The notes below the pieces were generated by a model. The model was not told where the DNA came from and did no database searches. It worked only from the letters and a program-made list of their open reading frames with translations. This document shows positions 45,162 to 54,615 of a DNA stretch of 64,000 bases, piece after piece. Source of the stretch: Marinobacter azerbaijanicus (GTDB taxonomy: Bacteria > Pseudomonadota > Gammaproteobacteria > Pseudomonadales > Oleiphilaceae); assembly GCF_030250645.1 (NCBI RefSeq), contig NZ_JASSVS010000003.1, positions 1 through 64,000 of the forward strand. Direction: 5' to 3'. The position numbers and the translations under genes were made by a program. How positions within the stretch are numbered: position 1 is the first letter of the stretch; every line of letters begins with the position of its first letter.

Positions 45162-47258
45162 TTATTTAGCGTCGAAACCCTTGCCTTCCTCAGCGCGCCT
45201 GGCCAGCAGCGCTGCCGGCTCCCAGAAACCTGGCTGGGTGTGACGGTCTTCGGTGAAGGCCTGCATGGCGCGAACCACGTTGGGCAGCCCGACTTCTTCG
45301 GCGTAATGCATGGGGCCGCCGCGGAACACGGGGAAGCCGTAACCGGTCAGATACACCATGTCGATGTCGGAGGCGCGCTGGGCGATGCCTTCGTCCAGGA
45401 TCTGCGCGCCTTCGTTGACCAGGGCGTAGACACAGCGCTCGACGATTTCCTGGTTGCTGATCTTGCGTGGGGTGATGCCCAGCTCGGCGCGAACCTCGTC
45501 CACCACCTTGTCCACTTCCGGGTCGTGCAGGGCGTTGCGGTTGCCCGGCTCATAGCGGTAGAAGCCGGCGCCGGTCTTCTGGCCGTAGCGGCCCATTTCA
45601 CACAGGCGGTCGGCCACAACCATCTTCACCATGTCCGGGTTCTCTTCATACTGGCGCTTGCGGATGGCCCAGCCGATGTCGCCGCCGGCCAGGTCCGCCA
45701 TGCGCAGCGGGCCCATGGCAAAGCCGAATTTCTCGATGGCCTTGTCGATCTGTTGCACGCTGGCGCCTTCTTCCAGCATCAGCAGGGCTTCACGCTGGTA
45801 CTGGTTGATCATGCGGTTGCCGATAAAGCCGTCGCACACGCCGGAAACCACGGCGGTCTTCTTGATGGTCTTGGCCAGCTTCATGGCGGTGGCCAGTACG
45901 TCTTTGGCCGTCTTTTCTCCACGGACCACTTCCAGCAGCTTCATGATGTTGGCCGGGCTGAAGAAGTGCAGGCCGATGACGTCTTCCGGGCGTTTGGTGA
46001 AGCTGGCGATCCTGTTGAGATCCAGGGTGGAGGTGTTGGAGGCCAGGATGGCGCCTTGCTTGCACACATCGTCCAGCTTCTCGAATACGGACTGCTTCAC
46101 ACCCATTTCCTCGAACACGGCTTCGATCACAAGGTCCGCATTGCTCAGGTCGTCATAGCTCAGTGACGGCGTGAGCAGTGCCATTTTGGCCTTGGCGTCG
46201 TCTTCGCTCATGCGGCCTTTCTTCACGCGGCCTTCGAAGACTTTGCGGATGGCCTCAACACCACGGTCCAGGCCTTCCTGCTTCATTTCCACCAGGGTCA
46301 CGGGAATGCCGGCGTTGAGGAAGTTGATGCTGATGCCGGTACCCATGGTGCCGCCGCCGATCACGCCCACGGACTTGATGTCACGAACCGGGGTGTCGGA
46401 GGGCACATCGGCAATCTTGCTGGTCAGGCGTTCGGAGAAGAAAGCATGGCGCAGGGCACGGGATTCCGGTGTCTGCATAAGATTCACAAAGGCTTCACGC
46501 TCGATCTTCATGCCTTGCTCGAAGGGCTTGGTCACCGCCGCTTCGACTGCGTCCACGCACTTCAGCGGGGCCGGGTAGTTCTTGGCCATGGCGCCCACGG
46601 TGTTACGGGTGAACATGAAGAAGCCTTCCGGATTGGGATGCTTCGCTTTCAGGTCACGCACTTTCTTCAGTGGCAGGTTTTCATTGGCAACCTTGGTGGC
46701 GTAGGCAATGGCGGCGTCCAGAAGCTCGCCGTCCACAATCTCATCGAACAGTGCGCTGCCCTTGAACTGTTTGGCCGGCACGGCACTGCCGGACACAATC
46801 ATGTTGAGGGCGTGTTCGGCGCCAATCACCCGGGGCAGGCGCTGGGTGCCACCGGCGCCGGGCAGCAGGCCCAGCTTTACTTCCGGCAGGGCGATCTGGG
46901 CGTCGGGTTTGGCGATACGGTAATTACACCCCAGGGCCAGCTCCAGCCCGCCGCCCATGCAGGCACCGCTGATCGCTGCAATGACCGGTTTGCGGCTGGT
47001 CTCGACGTAATGGATCACCGTGTTCAGGTTGGGTTCGGCGGTGGCTTTTCCGGTTCCGAATTCACTGATGTCGGCACCACCGGAGAAAGCGCGGTCGGAG
47101 CCAATCAGGACAACGGCCTTGACTGCATCATCCGCTTCCGCCTGGCGGATGCCATTCACAATGCCCTGGCGCAGGGCCAGGCCCAGACCGTTAACCGGTG
47201 GATTGTCGAGTCGGATAACGGCAATGGCGCCGTTTAAATCGTAATGGGCGGTACTCAT
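45162..47258 (-). CDS. Bifunctional enoyl-CoA hydratase/3-hydroxyacyl-CoA dehydrogenase (FadB/FadJ-like)
   Basis: A 698-residue multifunctional enzyme of fatty-acid oxidation. Residues 1-190 are crotonase-like ([11 protein letters not shown], then [20 protein letters not shown] as oxyanion hole), and from about 297 a Rossmann domain starts with [17 protein letters not shown], followed by [11 protein letters not shown] and the dehydrogenase C-terminal domains with GFIGNRM. The layout matches peroxisomal MFE-1 and bacterial FadB/FadJ. The start at 47258 lies directly before the crotonase domain; upstream is a double operator for the divergent TetR regulator. The thiolase follows. Confidence 0.88.
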   Translation of the reverse strand: MSTAHYDLNGAIAVIRLDNPPVNGLGLALRQGIVNGIRQAEADDAVKAVVLIGSDRAFSGGADISEFGTGKATAEPNLNTVIHYVETSRKPVIAAISGACMGGGLELALGCNYRIAKPDAQIALPEVKLGLLPGAGGTQRLPRVIGAEHALNMIVSGSAVPAKQFKGSALFDEIVDGELLDAAIAYATKVANENLPLKKVRDLKAKHPNPEGFFMFTRNTVGAMAKNYPAPLKCVDAVEAAVTKPFEQGMKIEREAFVNLMQTPESRALRHAFFSERLTSKIADVPSDTPVRDIKSVGVIGGGTMGTGISINFLNAGIPVTLVEMKQEGLDRGVEAIRKVFEGRVKKGRMSEDDAKAKMALLTPSLSYDDLSNADLVIEAVFEEMGVKQSVFEKLDDVCKQGAILASNTSTLDLNRIASFTKRPEDVIGLHFFSPANIMKLLEVVRGEKTAKDVLATAMKLAKTIKKTAVVSGVCDGFIGNRMINQYQREALLMLEEGASVQQIDKAIEKFGFAMGPLRMADLAGGDIGWAIRKRQYEENPDMVKMVVADRLCEMGRYGQKTGAGFYRYEPGNRNALHDPEVDKVVDEVRAELGITPRKISNQEIVERCVYALVNEGAQILDEGIAQRASDIDMVYLTGYGFPVFRGGPMHYAEEVGLPNVVRAMQAFTEDRHTQPGFWEPAALLARRAEEGKGFDAK

Positions 47259-47323
47259 TGGGCAGCTCCCCTGATACTGGAATCGGGTTGATCGTCGGCA
47301 TGAAGACTCGCGTTGAAATCTCC

Positions 47324-47361
47324 ATACACTGGTGTATTGTTGGTCCATACACTAATGTATG
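47324..47361. promoter_or_regulatory. Double TetR-type operator
   Basis: ATACAC-TG-GTGTAT (47324-47337) and CATACA-CTAA-TGTATG (47346-47361) are two inverted repeats sharing TCCATACACT with 23-base spacing. They lie between the divergent FadB-like and TetR genes, so they probably bind that TetR regulator. Confidence 0.6.
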
Positions 47362-47459
47362 TTCTGGGCAGGGTCAACGGTTTCAAATTCGTGGGCCCTG
47401 TTCATGTAGAATGCATCCGCAGGTTCCCCAAACCGCCAGCAGCAGGATCTGACCACCGA

Positions 47460-48089
47460 ATGACTGACGCCCGACAGACAAAACGACGCAAGACGCCAGA
47501 AAAAGCGCAACTGACCCGTGACGACTGGCTGGACGCCGCCGCCGGGGAAGTGGCCGCTGGCGGTTTCAGCCACTTGCGGGTGCTGACGCTGGCGAAAAAA
47601 CTCGGCGTTACCCGGGGCAGTTTCTACTGGCACTTCAAGGACCACGAGGACCTGGTGGTCAGCTTTCTTGACCGCTGGCGGGACCGGCGCCTTCACGAAC
47701 TGCAGTACTGGAAGCCCAAAGGCGGGGATGTGGAGACCGAACTGCGGCAGATCCTGGAGCTGCTGCTCACCGATGCTTCCCGCAACATCCGCCGTCTGCA
47801 GGTTGAGCTGGCGGTGCGGGATTTCGCCCGCAGGAACGACTATGCGGCAGAGTTGGTGACAGAAGTGGACGAAGCCAGGATCAATCAGAACTGTGAGCTG
47901 TATGAACGCCTGAGCAGTGACCCCCAGCGCATACGGGATCTCTCGCTGTTGATGTACGTGGCAACGATCGGCTCCCAGGTCGTGCTTACGGGCAAGAAGG
48001 GTGACGCCGAAACCATCCGCCGGGTCGAGGACCTGATGGCGCGTGTGGCTCTGGGACAGCGTGATGACGATCATGCTGGCCGGCAATAG
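47460..48089 (+). CDS. TetR-family regulator of the beta-oxidation operon
   Basis: A 209-residue TetR regulator with a charged N-terminal extension (MTDARQTKRRKTPEK) and helix-turn-helix VLTLAKKLGVTRGSFYWHFK. It is divergent from the FadB-like/thiolase operon with two inverted repeats between, so it most likely represses that operon and itself until an acyl-CoA or similar ligand appears. The ATG at 47460 is chosen because the frame upstream runs through the operators. Confidence 0.82.
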   Translation: MTDARQTKRRKTPEKAQLTRDDWLDAAAGEVAAGGFSHLRVLTLAKKLGVTRGSFYWHFKDHEDLVVSFLDRWRDRRLHELQYWKPKGGDVETELRQILELLLTDASRNIRRLQVELAVRDFARRNDYAAELVTEVDEARINQNCELYERLSSDPQRIRDLSLLMYVATIGSQVVLTGKKGDAETIRRVEDLMARVALGQRDDDHAGRQ

Positions 48090-48366
48090 CGGGTGTCGGG
48101 TCATTTTACGCCCGCGAATGCCCTGGCAACGGAAGCGGCCGAAACCTCCCACTGATTTATACGCCCGAATCAGCCATTTATTCTGTGTACTTCATACATG
48201 TATATATTTTATGGGTGTCTAAGTATTTAACTTATTGTTTTATAATATTTTTAATTAGATCTTCTCAGGCCTGTCATGAGCGTATTGGCATTCTGGTTGC
48301 GTCTTTAGCGGTAGGACTTCGGGGTTGGCCCGAAGTCAGACTGATAATGACTCCAAGGAGGTCAGT
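48090..48366 (+). promoter_or_regulatory. AT-rich promoter region of the PEP-CTERM gene
   Basis: No gene is seen. The middle (48180-48260) is very AT-rich with TATAAT at 48241-48246. A strong AAGGAGG ends the region just before the next ATG. Confidence 0.45.
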
Positions 48367-49050
48367 ATGTTGGTCAAGAAGCTGATAGCAGGTTCCGTTT
48401 TTGCGATCGCTGCCGGCAATGTTGCTGCTGTCCCGAGCGACCTTGCGGATCTGAACAATGACGCTGGTACGACGCTGTTTCCAGACGTTCCCGAGGACAC
48501 CTACTTTGACACCCGCGCAGGTTACGTGAGTCTGACGGACACGTCCGGTGTTGAGGATGATACCAACGCCACTTTGCTGGCCGAATCTGCTGCCCTTGAA
48601 AGCGGCAATTCGTTCGGTATATTCAATCCGACCAGCGGTGAAAAGCTTGAGGTGTTCTCTGGCTCTGATTCTGCAATTGCTGGCGAAACCGTATCCTTTA
48701 ATACCACCACAGGGATTGCCACCCACGATGGAACCGGAGCGAGCGCCGATATTGGCGTTACTTTCGGTTTTTTCATTGATAATGGCCTGGGCAACGTATG
48801 GTATTCCGATCCGGCAATGAACGGCGGAGATGACTTTGCCGGTCTTTACGATACGACTGGCACCTCTGGCGAGGGCCTGTTCGGCTCGGACATCCTGGTG
48901 GCTTTTGAAGATACCGAGACAGGTGATCGCGATTATAACGATGTGGTCGTAGGCCTTACTGACGTTGCAGCGGTGCCCGAGCCCGGCACCCTGGCTCTGA
49001 TGGGTATGGGTATTCTTGGGCTTGGCGTAAGCCGTTTGCGCAAATCCTGA
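48367..49050 (+). CDS. PEP-CTERM exported protein with DUF4114-like domain
   Basis: A 227-residue secreted protein with signal peptide (cleavage near NVAAVP). The C-terminal 25 residues are a PEP-CTERM sorting signal: VPEPGTLALMG, a hydrophobic helix, then RLRKS. Exosortase should cut and sort it to the envelope or outside, so an EpsH/exosortase must exist elsewhere. Before it, ILVAFEDTETGDRDYNDVVV matches the DUF4114 acidic turn, which may bind calcium. A very good ribosome binding site suggests strong translation. Role unknown; such proteins go with biofilm matrix. Confidence 0.82.
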   Translation: MLVKKLIAGSVFAIAAGNVAAVPSDLADLNNDAGTTLFPDVPEDTYFDTRAGYVSLTDTSGVEDDTNATLLAESAALESGNSFGIFNPTSGEKLEVFSGSDSAIAGETVSFNTTTGIATHDGTGASADIGVTFGFFIDNGLGNVWYSDPAMNGGDDFAGLYDTTGTSGEGLFGSDILVAFEDTETGDRDYNDVVVGLTDVAAVPEPGTLALMGMGILGLGVSRLRKS

Positions 49051-49068
49051 ACCCTGTAACCACCTTCC

Positions 49069-49094
49069 GAGCCGCGGGTCCTGTCCCGCGGCTC
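49069..49094 (+). terminator. Terminator of the PEP-CTERM gene
   Basis: GAGCCGCGGG (49069-49078) and CCCGCGGCTC (49085-49094) form a perfect 10-bp stem with a 6-base loop, 18 bases after the stop, followed by TTATCC. Confidence 0.7.
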
Positions 49095-49206
49095 TTATCC
49101 CCTCTACCGGGCCATTGCGCCCGACTGTGATAATCTGGGTGCTGAGTGGGCGATTCTATGCCTGATTGCTACGCCTGATTGTTTTATCTGGAGCAGGAAG
49201 ATCACC

Positions 49207-50049
49207 ATGATGGTTTGGGTTGGGCTGGGGCAGCGGATGCAATTTAGACAATTTGTTGTCGGGTTGTTGATGCTGACCCTTCCAGCACTGTCAGCCTGGG
49301 CGTCCGACGAGCAATGTCTGTCGGCCGCGGGTTCAGAGCTTGAGCGCCTCTATTGTGAAGTGATGGCCGGCGGCGGTGGCGTCGGGCTGCCATCCCAGCC
49401 GGATTTCAACCGCAATGATCCCCGGGTTCAGGCGCTTTTACTCAAGCGCCCGGCGCAACGCCTGGGGCTGACGTTACCGAAACCGGTGCAGGAGCAGGAA
49501 CCGCAGCCTGACGAAGAGCCAAGAGCCAGGCAGGGAGCAGATACCCGCACCGGGACTGAGCCAACCCGCGAACTGGCAAACTGCCAGTTGAACGGCGACC
49601 GGATACGGTGCCCCCGGGGCGACTATCGGCTGGCAGATAACCGTCAGCGATCGGCTCTGACAAGGGACGCACTGGGTCCGGACAACCGGCTTGATATTGA
49701 ACCGTTTAGTGGCAACCGCAACGGTCAGGAGGCTGTGCGCCGTTATCTGTCCCAGGCCTACGACCAGTATATTGCCAAAATGCTGGGCATCGGGTTAGGG
49801 GCAAACACCATGAGTTTCACCGCCTTCCACAACGCTTTTCATACCATGGAAGACGCCGGTGTCGATTTTGCCCGCCGCATGGAGCAGACTTTCTCGATGC
49901 TCAAGCAGGACAGAAAAACCCTGGGAGTGAAGGCCCGCTACCACGATAGACTGCCAGAAGACCTGTCCCTGTGTACGGTGATCAGTCGCGATATCGTTGT
50001 TTGTGACAACGTAGGCACCAACTGGGTCTACGTCAGCCCATCCCGTTAG
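49207..50049 (+). CDS. Exported protein of unknown function
   Basis: A 280-residue protein with a signal peptide ending at SAWAS after an N-terminal extension; a later ATG at 49237 would also give one. The mature part has a cysteine pair region (EQCLSAAGSELERLYC), a proline/glutamate-rich linker (about residues 90-115), CQLNGDRIRCPRGDYRL and a helical C-terminal half with SFTAFHNAFHTMEDAGVDFA. It ends CTVISRDIVVCDNVGTNW. No family is recognised. The 3' end overlaps the convergent hydrolase by 4 bases. Confidence 0.65.
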   Translation: MMVWVGLGQRMQFRQFVVGLLMLTLPALSAWASDEQCLSAAGSELERLYCEVMAGGGGVGLPSQPDFNRNDPRVQALLLKRPAQRLGLTLPKPVQEQEPQPDEEPRARQGADTRTGTEPTRELANCQLNGDRIRCPRGDYRLADNRQRSALTRDALGPDNRLDIEPFSGNRNGQEAVRRYLSQAYDQYIAKMLGIGLGANTMSFTAFHNAFHTMEDAGVDFARRMEQTFSMLKQDRKTLGVKARYHDRLPEDLSLCTVISRDIVVCDNVGTNWVYVSPSR

Positions 50050-50948
50050 GGCCCCGGCCGGCCCAGGTCCTGCAGCACGGTGTCCAGAACCATGGGGCTC
50101 GACAGCAATCGGTGATGACCGAGGCCACGGGTACGCAACACTTTGGCGGTTTCCCAGTTGTTGTAAACCCGTTCACTCTCATCAGGTGAGATGGAGGTGT
50201 CGTCATGATCGATCACAATCAGGCCTCGTTGGGTCAGAGAGCGTGAGAGTGCCTCCAGATCCAGTTGCTCCCAGACGGATGGGCCGAACCGTTCCTCCAT
50301 CAGTTGCAGATGAACCGCCAGAACATCCGGGCTCAGCCCCAGTTGCCGACCCAGGTTGTCCATCACAGCACTCAGGCTAACCGGGGGCGCCAGCATCACC
50401 AGGTAGTTGGTCCGAAGCCCATCCGCTATGGCCCGGGCGACCGCAATGCAGCCTATGGAGTGAGCCAGGATTCCGTGAGCACCGCCTGCACTGGACGCCA
50501 CTTTTGCGGCGACTTCCGCCATCTCAAACAGGTCGGTGCTGTCGCCCTGGGCACGTCCGTGGGCCGGGGCATCGAACAGCACCACACGATAGCCCGCCTC
50601 CACCAGGGGATTTACCCAGGCGCCAAACTGGATGCCGGCTCCGGCCCAGCCATGGACGCCGAGAATGGCCGGCCCCTGGCCCCAGGAGTAAACCGGGATG
50701 GTGCGGGCGCCATGCTGGAGCTGGGTATAGCTGTCGGCGCTGTCCAGCAGGTATTCATAGCGTATCGGCATGGGTAGGCGGGATGGCCTGAATGCCATGC
50801 GATTGACCAGCCGGCCGGCTTTCTGTGGTGACACCCTGCTATACAGCTGCAGTGCCAGCCGGGTGGCTGAAAACCCGCCACTGCGCGGTGCCACGCGGGC
50901 GACGGGCTGTTGAAAGCTTACGGATTGAGTGTTCAGTTGTGAGGTCAT
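50046..50948 (-). CDS. Alpha/beta hydrolase
   Basis: A 300-residue alpha/beta hydrolase. GVHGWAGAG is the oxyanion region, AHSIG (ILAHSIGCIA) the nucleophile elbow with alanine in place of the usual first glycine, and GHHRLL near the C-terminus carries the catalytic histidine; VLFDAPAHGRAQGDS matches the typical strand-loop. The acid is not certain. Substrate unknown. It is divergent from the GlxA-type regulator by 109 bases, so that regulator may control it. Confidence 0.78.
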   Translation of the reverse strand: MTSQLNTQSVSFQQPVARVAPRSGGFSATRLALQLYSRVSPQKAGRLVNRMAFRPSRLPMPIRYEYLLDSADSYTQLQHGARTIPVYSWGQGPAILGVHGWAGAGIQFGAWVNPLVEAGYRVVLFDAPAHGRAQGDSTDLFEMAEVAAKVASSAGGAHGILAHSIGCIAVARAIADGLRTNYLVMLAPPVSLSAVMDNLGRQLGLSPDVLAVHLQLMEERFGPSVWEQLDLEALSRSLTQRGLIVIDHDDTSISPDESERVYNNWETAKVLRTRGLGHHRLLSSPMVLDTVLQDLGRPGP

Positions 50949-51057
50949 GGTGAAAGTCCTTCTTCCTGCATTGGTGGATGACAGTTTCAGGTTAGGGCTT
51001 GCGGGCGAGAAGCAGGAGTGTCATATTTGACATATAAAATGCGAAAAGGGCCACGCC

Positions 51058-52062
51058 ATGTTTAACGTTGCGATTGTTGCTTTACCCAACTGTCACGCCT
51101 CCGGTGTGCACGGCGTGATGGATTTCTTTACCGTGGCCAATTACTGTGGCCGCGCCCCTGTTGGCCATAGCGAGCCATTGTTCAACTGTCAGGTGGTCAC
51201 GGTGGATGATGAACCTGTGCGTGGTTATAGCGGTGCCGTGGTTACACCAACCACTCGAAGGGCCGGGTTCCGGCCTGACCTTATAGTGGTGGGTTCCTCC
51301 GTTGAAGCGGCGGTTAGTGCTGACCGTCTTGAACGGACTCTGGCCCCGTCAAAGGCGCTGCACGGGTGGCTGCGGGAATCACTGGAGCGGGGAGCGGTGC
51401 TTGCCAGTGTCTGTACTGGCAGTTTTGTGCTGGCGGAGGCGGGATTGCTGGATGACCAGGTGGCCACCACCCACTGGCGGGCCGCACCACTGTTCCGTAG
51501 CCGTTACCCGCATTTGCGGCTGGAAGAGGATCGACTGCTGGTGGATAACGGCCAGATTATCTGTGCCGGCGGCGCCACCGCGTTTGTGGATATGTGCATT
51601 TACCTGGTGGAGCGTTTTGCTTCGCCCTCGGTTGCCCTGGCTTGCAGCAAGATGCTGGTATTGGACGGCCGCCGTCTGGAACAGACACCCTACATGGCGT
51701 TCTACAGTCAGAAGGCCCACCAGGACGATGCCATCCGCAAGGCCCAGACCTGGCTTGAGCAGCATTATGCCGATCCGCTGACCATCGATGAGGTGGCTGC
51801 GGTAGCCGGCCTTGGTACCCGCACCTTCAAGCGCCGGTTCAAGGAAGCCACCGGCGAAACCCCCATTGGTTACCTGCAGCATCTGCGGATCGAAGCAGCC
51901 AAACACCTGTTGGAATCCAGCCGTGAACAGACTGCGCGTATTATCTGGAGCGTCGGTTACGAAGACGCCAGTTCGTTCCGGAGGCTGTTCAAACGCACGG
52001 TAGGTTGTACCATGGAGCAGTATCGCAAGCGTTTCAGTTATGTATCCCCGCATGCAGCATAG
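51058..52062 (+). CDS. GlxA-type AraC-family regulator
   Basis: A 334-residue regulator. Residues about 1-190 are a DJ-1/PfpI-like (class I glutamine amidotransferase) domain with a cysteine, C119 in SVCTGSFVLAEAG, at the nucleophile elbow. Residues about 225-330 hold the AraC double helix-turn-helix: LTIDEVAAVAGLGTRTFKRR and GYEDASSFRRLFKRTVG. GlxA-like regulators respond to small nitrogen compounds such as carnitine or betaine in some species. It faces the hydrolase gene on the other strand. rluF begins 40 bases after its stop. Confidence 0.85.
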   Translation: MFNVAIVALPNCHASGVHGVMDFFTVANYCGRAPVGHSEPLFNCQVVTVDDEPVRGYSGAVVTPTTRRAGFRPDLIVVGSSVEAAVSADRLERTLAPSKALHGWLRESLERGAVLASVCTGSFVLAEAGLLDDQVATTHWRAAPLFRSRYPHLRLEEDRLLVDNGQIICAGGATAFVDMCIYLVERFASPSVALACSKMLVLDGRRLEQTPYMAFYSQKAHQDDAIRKAQTWLEQHYADPLTIDEVAAVAGLGTRTFKRRFKEATGETPIGYLQHLRIEAAKHLLESSREQTARIIWSVGYEDASSFRRLFKRTVGCTMEQYRKRFSYVSPHAA

Positions 52063-52101
52063 ACCTTGAGCAACCTTGACCAGCCACTGAATAGGAACCC
52101 C

Positions 52102-53046
52102 ATGCCCGGTAAAAACTCGACCCGCCTCAACAAGTACATCAGTGAGAGTGGCATGTGTTCCCGGCGGGAGGCGGACCGTTATATCGAAAACGGCAACGTC
52201 GCCATCAATGGCAAGCCAGCCCAGGTGGGGGACCAGGTCATGCCCGGCGATAAGGTCACCGTTAATGGTCAGCTGATCGAACCCCGGGACGAGGAAGACC
52301 TGATCTTTATCGCCCTCAACAAGCCCGTGGGGGTGGTCAGCACTACTGACCCGGCGGAACCCCGGAACATCGTCAACCACGTGGGCCACGGCGAGCGGAT
52401 TTTCCCCATTGGACGCCTGGACAAGGACTCCCAGGGGCTGATATTTCTGACCAGCAACGGCGACCTGGTGAACAAGATCCTGCGGGCCGGCAACAACCAC
52501 GAGAAAGAATACCTGGTAACCGTCAACAAACCGGTGACGGCGGAGTTTGTGCAGGGCATGAGTGCCGGCGTGCCGATACTGGGTACGGTCACCAAACGCT
52601 GCAAGGTAGAGAAAGTCTCCCGTTTTGTGTTCCGTATCACCCTGGTGCAGGGGCTGAACCGACAGATTCGGCGAATGTGCGAGTTTTTCGACTACGATGT
52701 CGCCAAGCTTGAGCGCGTTCGCATCATGAATATCAGTCTGAAGGGGTTGCCGGTTGGCGAGTGGCGCGATCTGGGTGAAAAGGAGTTGCAGGGGCTTTTC
52801 GACATGATCCGGGATTCGTCATCGGAAGTGAGCCCGGACACTCGCAGCGAAACGAAGAAGCCGACGGCTAAAAAGCCAGGCAAAAGGACCGGCAAGCCGC
52901 CCCAGGGTGTTCGTGGCAGGAACGGTAAGGGGCATCCCGGGAAGGCAGGAAAACCGGCCGTAAAACGGGGTAAACCTCCAGGGCCGGGAAAGCCTGCAAA
53001 ATCCGGGAAGTCCCGCAAGCCCCGTAAGCCCAGCGTCAAACGCTAG
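52102..53046 (+). CDS. rluF: 23S rRNA pseudouridine synthase RluF
   Basis: A 314-residue pseudouridine synthase of the RsuA/RluF type. Residues about 6-53 are an S4 RNA-binding domain ([20 protein letters not shown]), and the catalytic aspartate D107 is in [11 protein letters not shown]. RluF modifies U2604 of 23S rRNA. The last 60 residues are a Lys/Gly/Pro-rich tail, low in complexity, as in many RluB/RluF proteins. The ATG at 52102 follows AGGAA; a TTG at 52066 is possible but weaker. Confidence 0.85.
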   Translation: MPGKNSTRLNKYISESGMCSRREADRYIENGNVAINGKPAQVGDQVMPGDKVTVNGQLIEPRDEEDLIFIALNKPVGVVSTTDPAEPRNIVNHVGHGERIFPIGRLDKDSQGLIFLTSNGDLVNKILRAGNNHEKEYLVTVNKPVTAEFVQGMSAGVPILGTVTKRCKVEKVSRFVFRITLVQGLNRQIRRMCEFFDYDVAKLERVRIMNISLKGLPVGEWRDLGEKELQGLFDMIRDSSSEVSPDTRSETKKPTAKKPGKRTGKPPQGVRGRNGKGHPGKAGKPAVKRGKPPGPGKPAKSGKSRKPRKPSVKR

Positions 53047-53125
53047 GATACGTTCACTTCCTTACGGCACGAAGACGCCTCCGCGACTATGCTATACCGT
53101 TTTTACTCCTGGCCGGATATTCCGA

Positions 53126-53749
53126 ATGTTTGAAGCGTTTGTAAGCACCTACATCAGCAGCACAATCCGTTTTCTGTTCCTGCTGGCGCCATTCTTTGTG
53201 GTGACCATGTTCCTGGCGCTGACCCGGGGGCTGCCAGCGGCGGAAAAGAGTTCCATTATCCGCCGTTCAACCGTGTCGGCACTGATCCTGGGGCTGATAC
53301 TGTTTTTCGCCGGCCCTCTGCTTTTCAGTGCCATTGGTATTACCCTGAACTCCTTCCGGATCGGTGCCGGCAGCCTGCTGTTCCTGACCGCCATCAGTCT
53401 GGTTACCAGCGGTACCCGTAATCACGCCACCGGCCTGCCGGATGAAGACCGTGACGACATCGCCGTGGTGCCATTGGCCATACCGGTAATGATCGGCCCG
53501 GCGACCATCGGTGCCATCCTGGTCTACGGTGCCGAACTGAGCAGTGTGCCCGAAGTGGTCGGGGGGTTGCTGGGGCTGGTGTCCGGGCTGGTCATACTGG
53601 GCGTGCTGTTGCACCTGTCGGGCTATCTTGAAAAAGTTCTGGGCAAGACCGGGCTAAATATACTATCCAAGATCAGTGGCCTGATCCTGTCCGCCATGGC
53701 GGCGGAAATCGTACTGACAGGGATCGCCGGGTTCATGGCCTCTGTTTGA
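53126..53749 (+). CDS. MarC-family membrane protein
   Basis: A 207-residue inner-membrane protein with six hydrophobic helices, matching the MarC/NAAT family: FLLLAPFFVVTMFLALTRG in the first helix and PLAIPVMIGPATIGAILVYG in the middle. Despite the name, MarC has no proven role in multidrug resistance; some members are linked to amino-acid export. No ribosome binding site beyond ATTCCGA is visible. ChaC follows 25 bases later. Confidence 0.82.
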   Translation: MFEAFVSTYISSTIRFLFLLAPFFVVTMFLALTRGLPAAEKSSIIRRSTVSALILGLILFFAGPLLFSAIGITLNSFRIGAGSLLFLTAISLVTSGTRNHATGLPDEDRDDIAVVPLAIPVMIGPATIGAILVYGAELSSVPEVVGGLLGLVSGLVILGVLLHLSGYLEKVLGKTGLNILSKISGLILSAMAAEIVLTGIAGFMASV

Positions 53750-53774
53750 GCAATATCGGAGATGATCGAGGCTG

Positions 53775-54329
53775 ATGTCCATTACCACCGTTGAACACAA
53801 TCGCATGCGTCAGAATTTTGAAGGTCTGTCTTCGGTATGGCTGTTTGGCTATGGCTCGCTGATCTACAAGGTGGACTTCCCTATCCTCGAGCAGCGTCCG
53901 GCCACGATTGAAGGCTGGGTGCGGCGGTTCTGGCAGGGCTCCCATGACCACCGCGGCACCCCGGAAGCGCCAGGCAGGGTAGTAACGCTGATCAAGCAGC
54001 CAGACGCGCTGTGCAAGGGCATGGCCTACCGGGTGTCCCCGGAAGTGTTCGGGCACCTGGACGTGCGTGAGAAAAACGGCTATCTGCGCTTCAGCACGCC
54101 CATGAGGTTCAATGATGGCAGCAGCGAAGAAGGCCTTGTCTATATTGCTACTGAAGACAACGCCGCTTTCCTGGGGCCGGCGTCTTCCCTGGAGATTGCC
54201 CGTCAGATTGCGAGTTCTTCGGGCCCCAGTGGTCCCAACAGTGAATATCTTCTGAAACTGGCAGAGGCTCTGAGGGCGCTGGGAGATCACGATCCCCATG
54301 TGTTCGAGCTGGAAGCCCATCTGCTTTGA
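53775..54329 (+). CDS. ChaC-like gamma-glutamylcyclotransferase
   Basis: A 184-residue protein of the gamma-glutamylcyclotransferase fold, ChaC type. WLFGYGSLIYK (residues 22-32) is the typical substrate-binding loop; RFWQGSHDHRGTPEAPGRVV is the ChaC signature stretch. ChaC breaks glutathione to 5-oxoproline and Cys-Gly. The catalytic glutamate probably lies in VREKNGY (E near residue 98). It stands at the left border of the cassette cluster. Confidence 0.85.
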   Translation: MSITTVEHNRMRQNFEGLSSVWLFGYGSLIYKVDFPILEQRPATIEGWVRRFWQGSHDHRGTPEAPGRVVTLIKQPDALCKGMAYRVSPEVFGHLDVREKNGYLRFSTPMRFNDGSSEEGLVYIATEDNAAFLGPASSLEIARQIASSSGPSGPNSEYLLKLAEALRALGDHDPHVFELEAHLL

Positions 54330-54344
54330 CCCAGGCCTTGATGC

Positions 54345-54453
54345 CACCCTTGCGGGTTATCCGTTGTTGCAGGCCTATCAGTATCAGCGGCACCACAATC
54401 ATGGTGCTACTGGCCAGGAACCACAGCTCCCGAATCTTTTGTTCATTCGGCAC
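54345..54453 (-). pseudogene. C-terminal fragment of an EamA transporter gene
   Basis: Read on the minus strand this encodes NEQKIRELWFLASSTMIVVP and then LILIGLQQR, which matches the last helix of the intact EamA protein at 57353-58234 (NEMPDLWFAVGSAMIVVP, LVLVGLGSR). The upstream part that should lie at higher coordinates is replaced by the cassette cluster. There is no start, and the frame runs on into chaC. It is diverged, so not a fresh copy. Confidence 0.7.
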
Positions 54454-54502
54454 AGTACCGTGCCCACCAATTCAGCAAGGGTCAGGGTGTTGTGCTCCTG
54501 GC

Positions 54503-54560
54503 CCATAACAAGTCACGTAAGGCGGACGCGTGAGACGCGCCGCTTCGTTCAGCGTTAGCA
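54503..54560 (+). repeat. attC site 1
   Basis: Ends CCATAAC (54503-54509) and GTTAGCA (54554-54560). The arms AAGGCGGACGCG and CGCGCCGCTT pair over 10 bp leaving an extra G and A unpaired on one side, as in attC sites. It closes a cassette with no recognisable gene (about 54454-54560). Confidence 0.8.
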
Positions 54561-54615
54561 GCTACGGCTCCCTCCAAATCTTGCGGATTGAGTAAAAAAG
54601 GGATAATTTGTACTC

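Noticed and set aside
52850..53040. Repetitive Lys/Gly/Pro codons as a repeat element
   Set aside because: This is the coding sequence of the low-complexity tail of RluF, common in this family.
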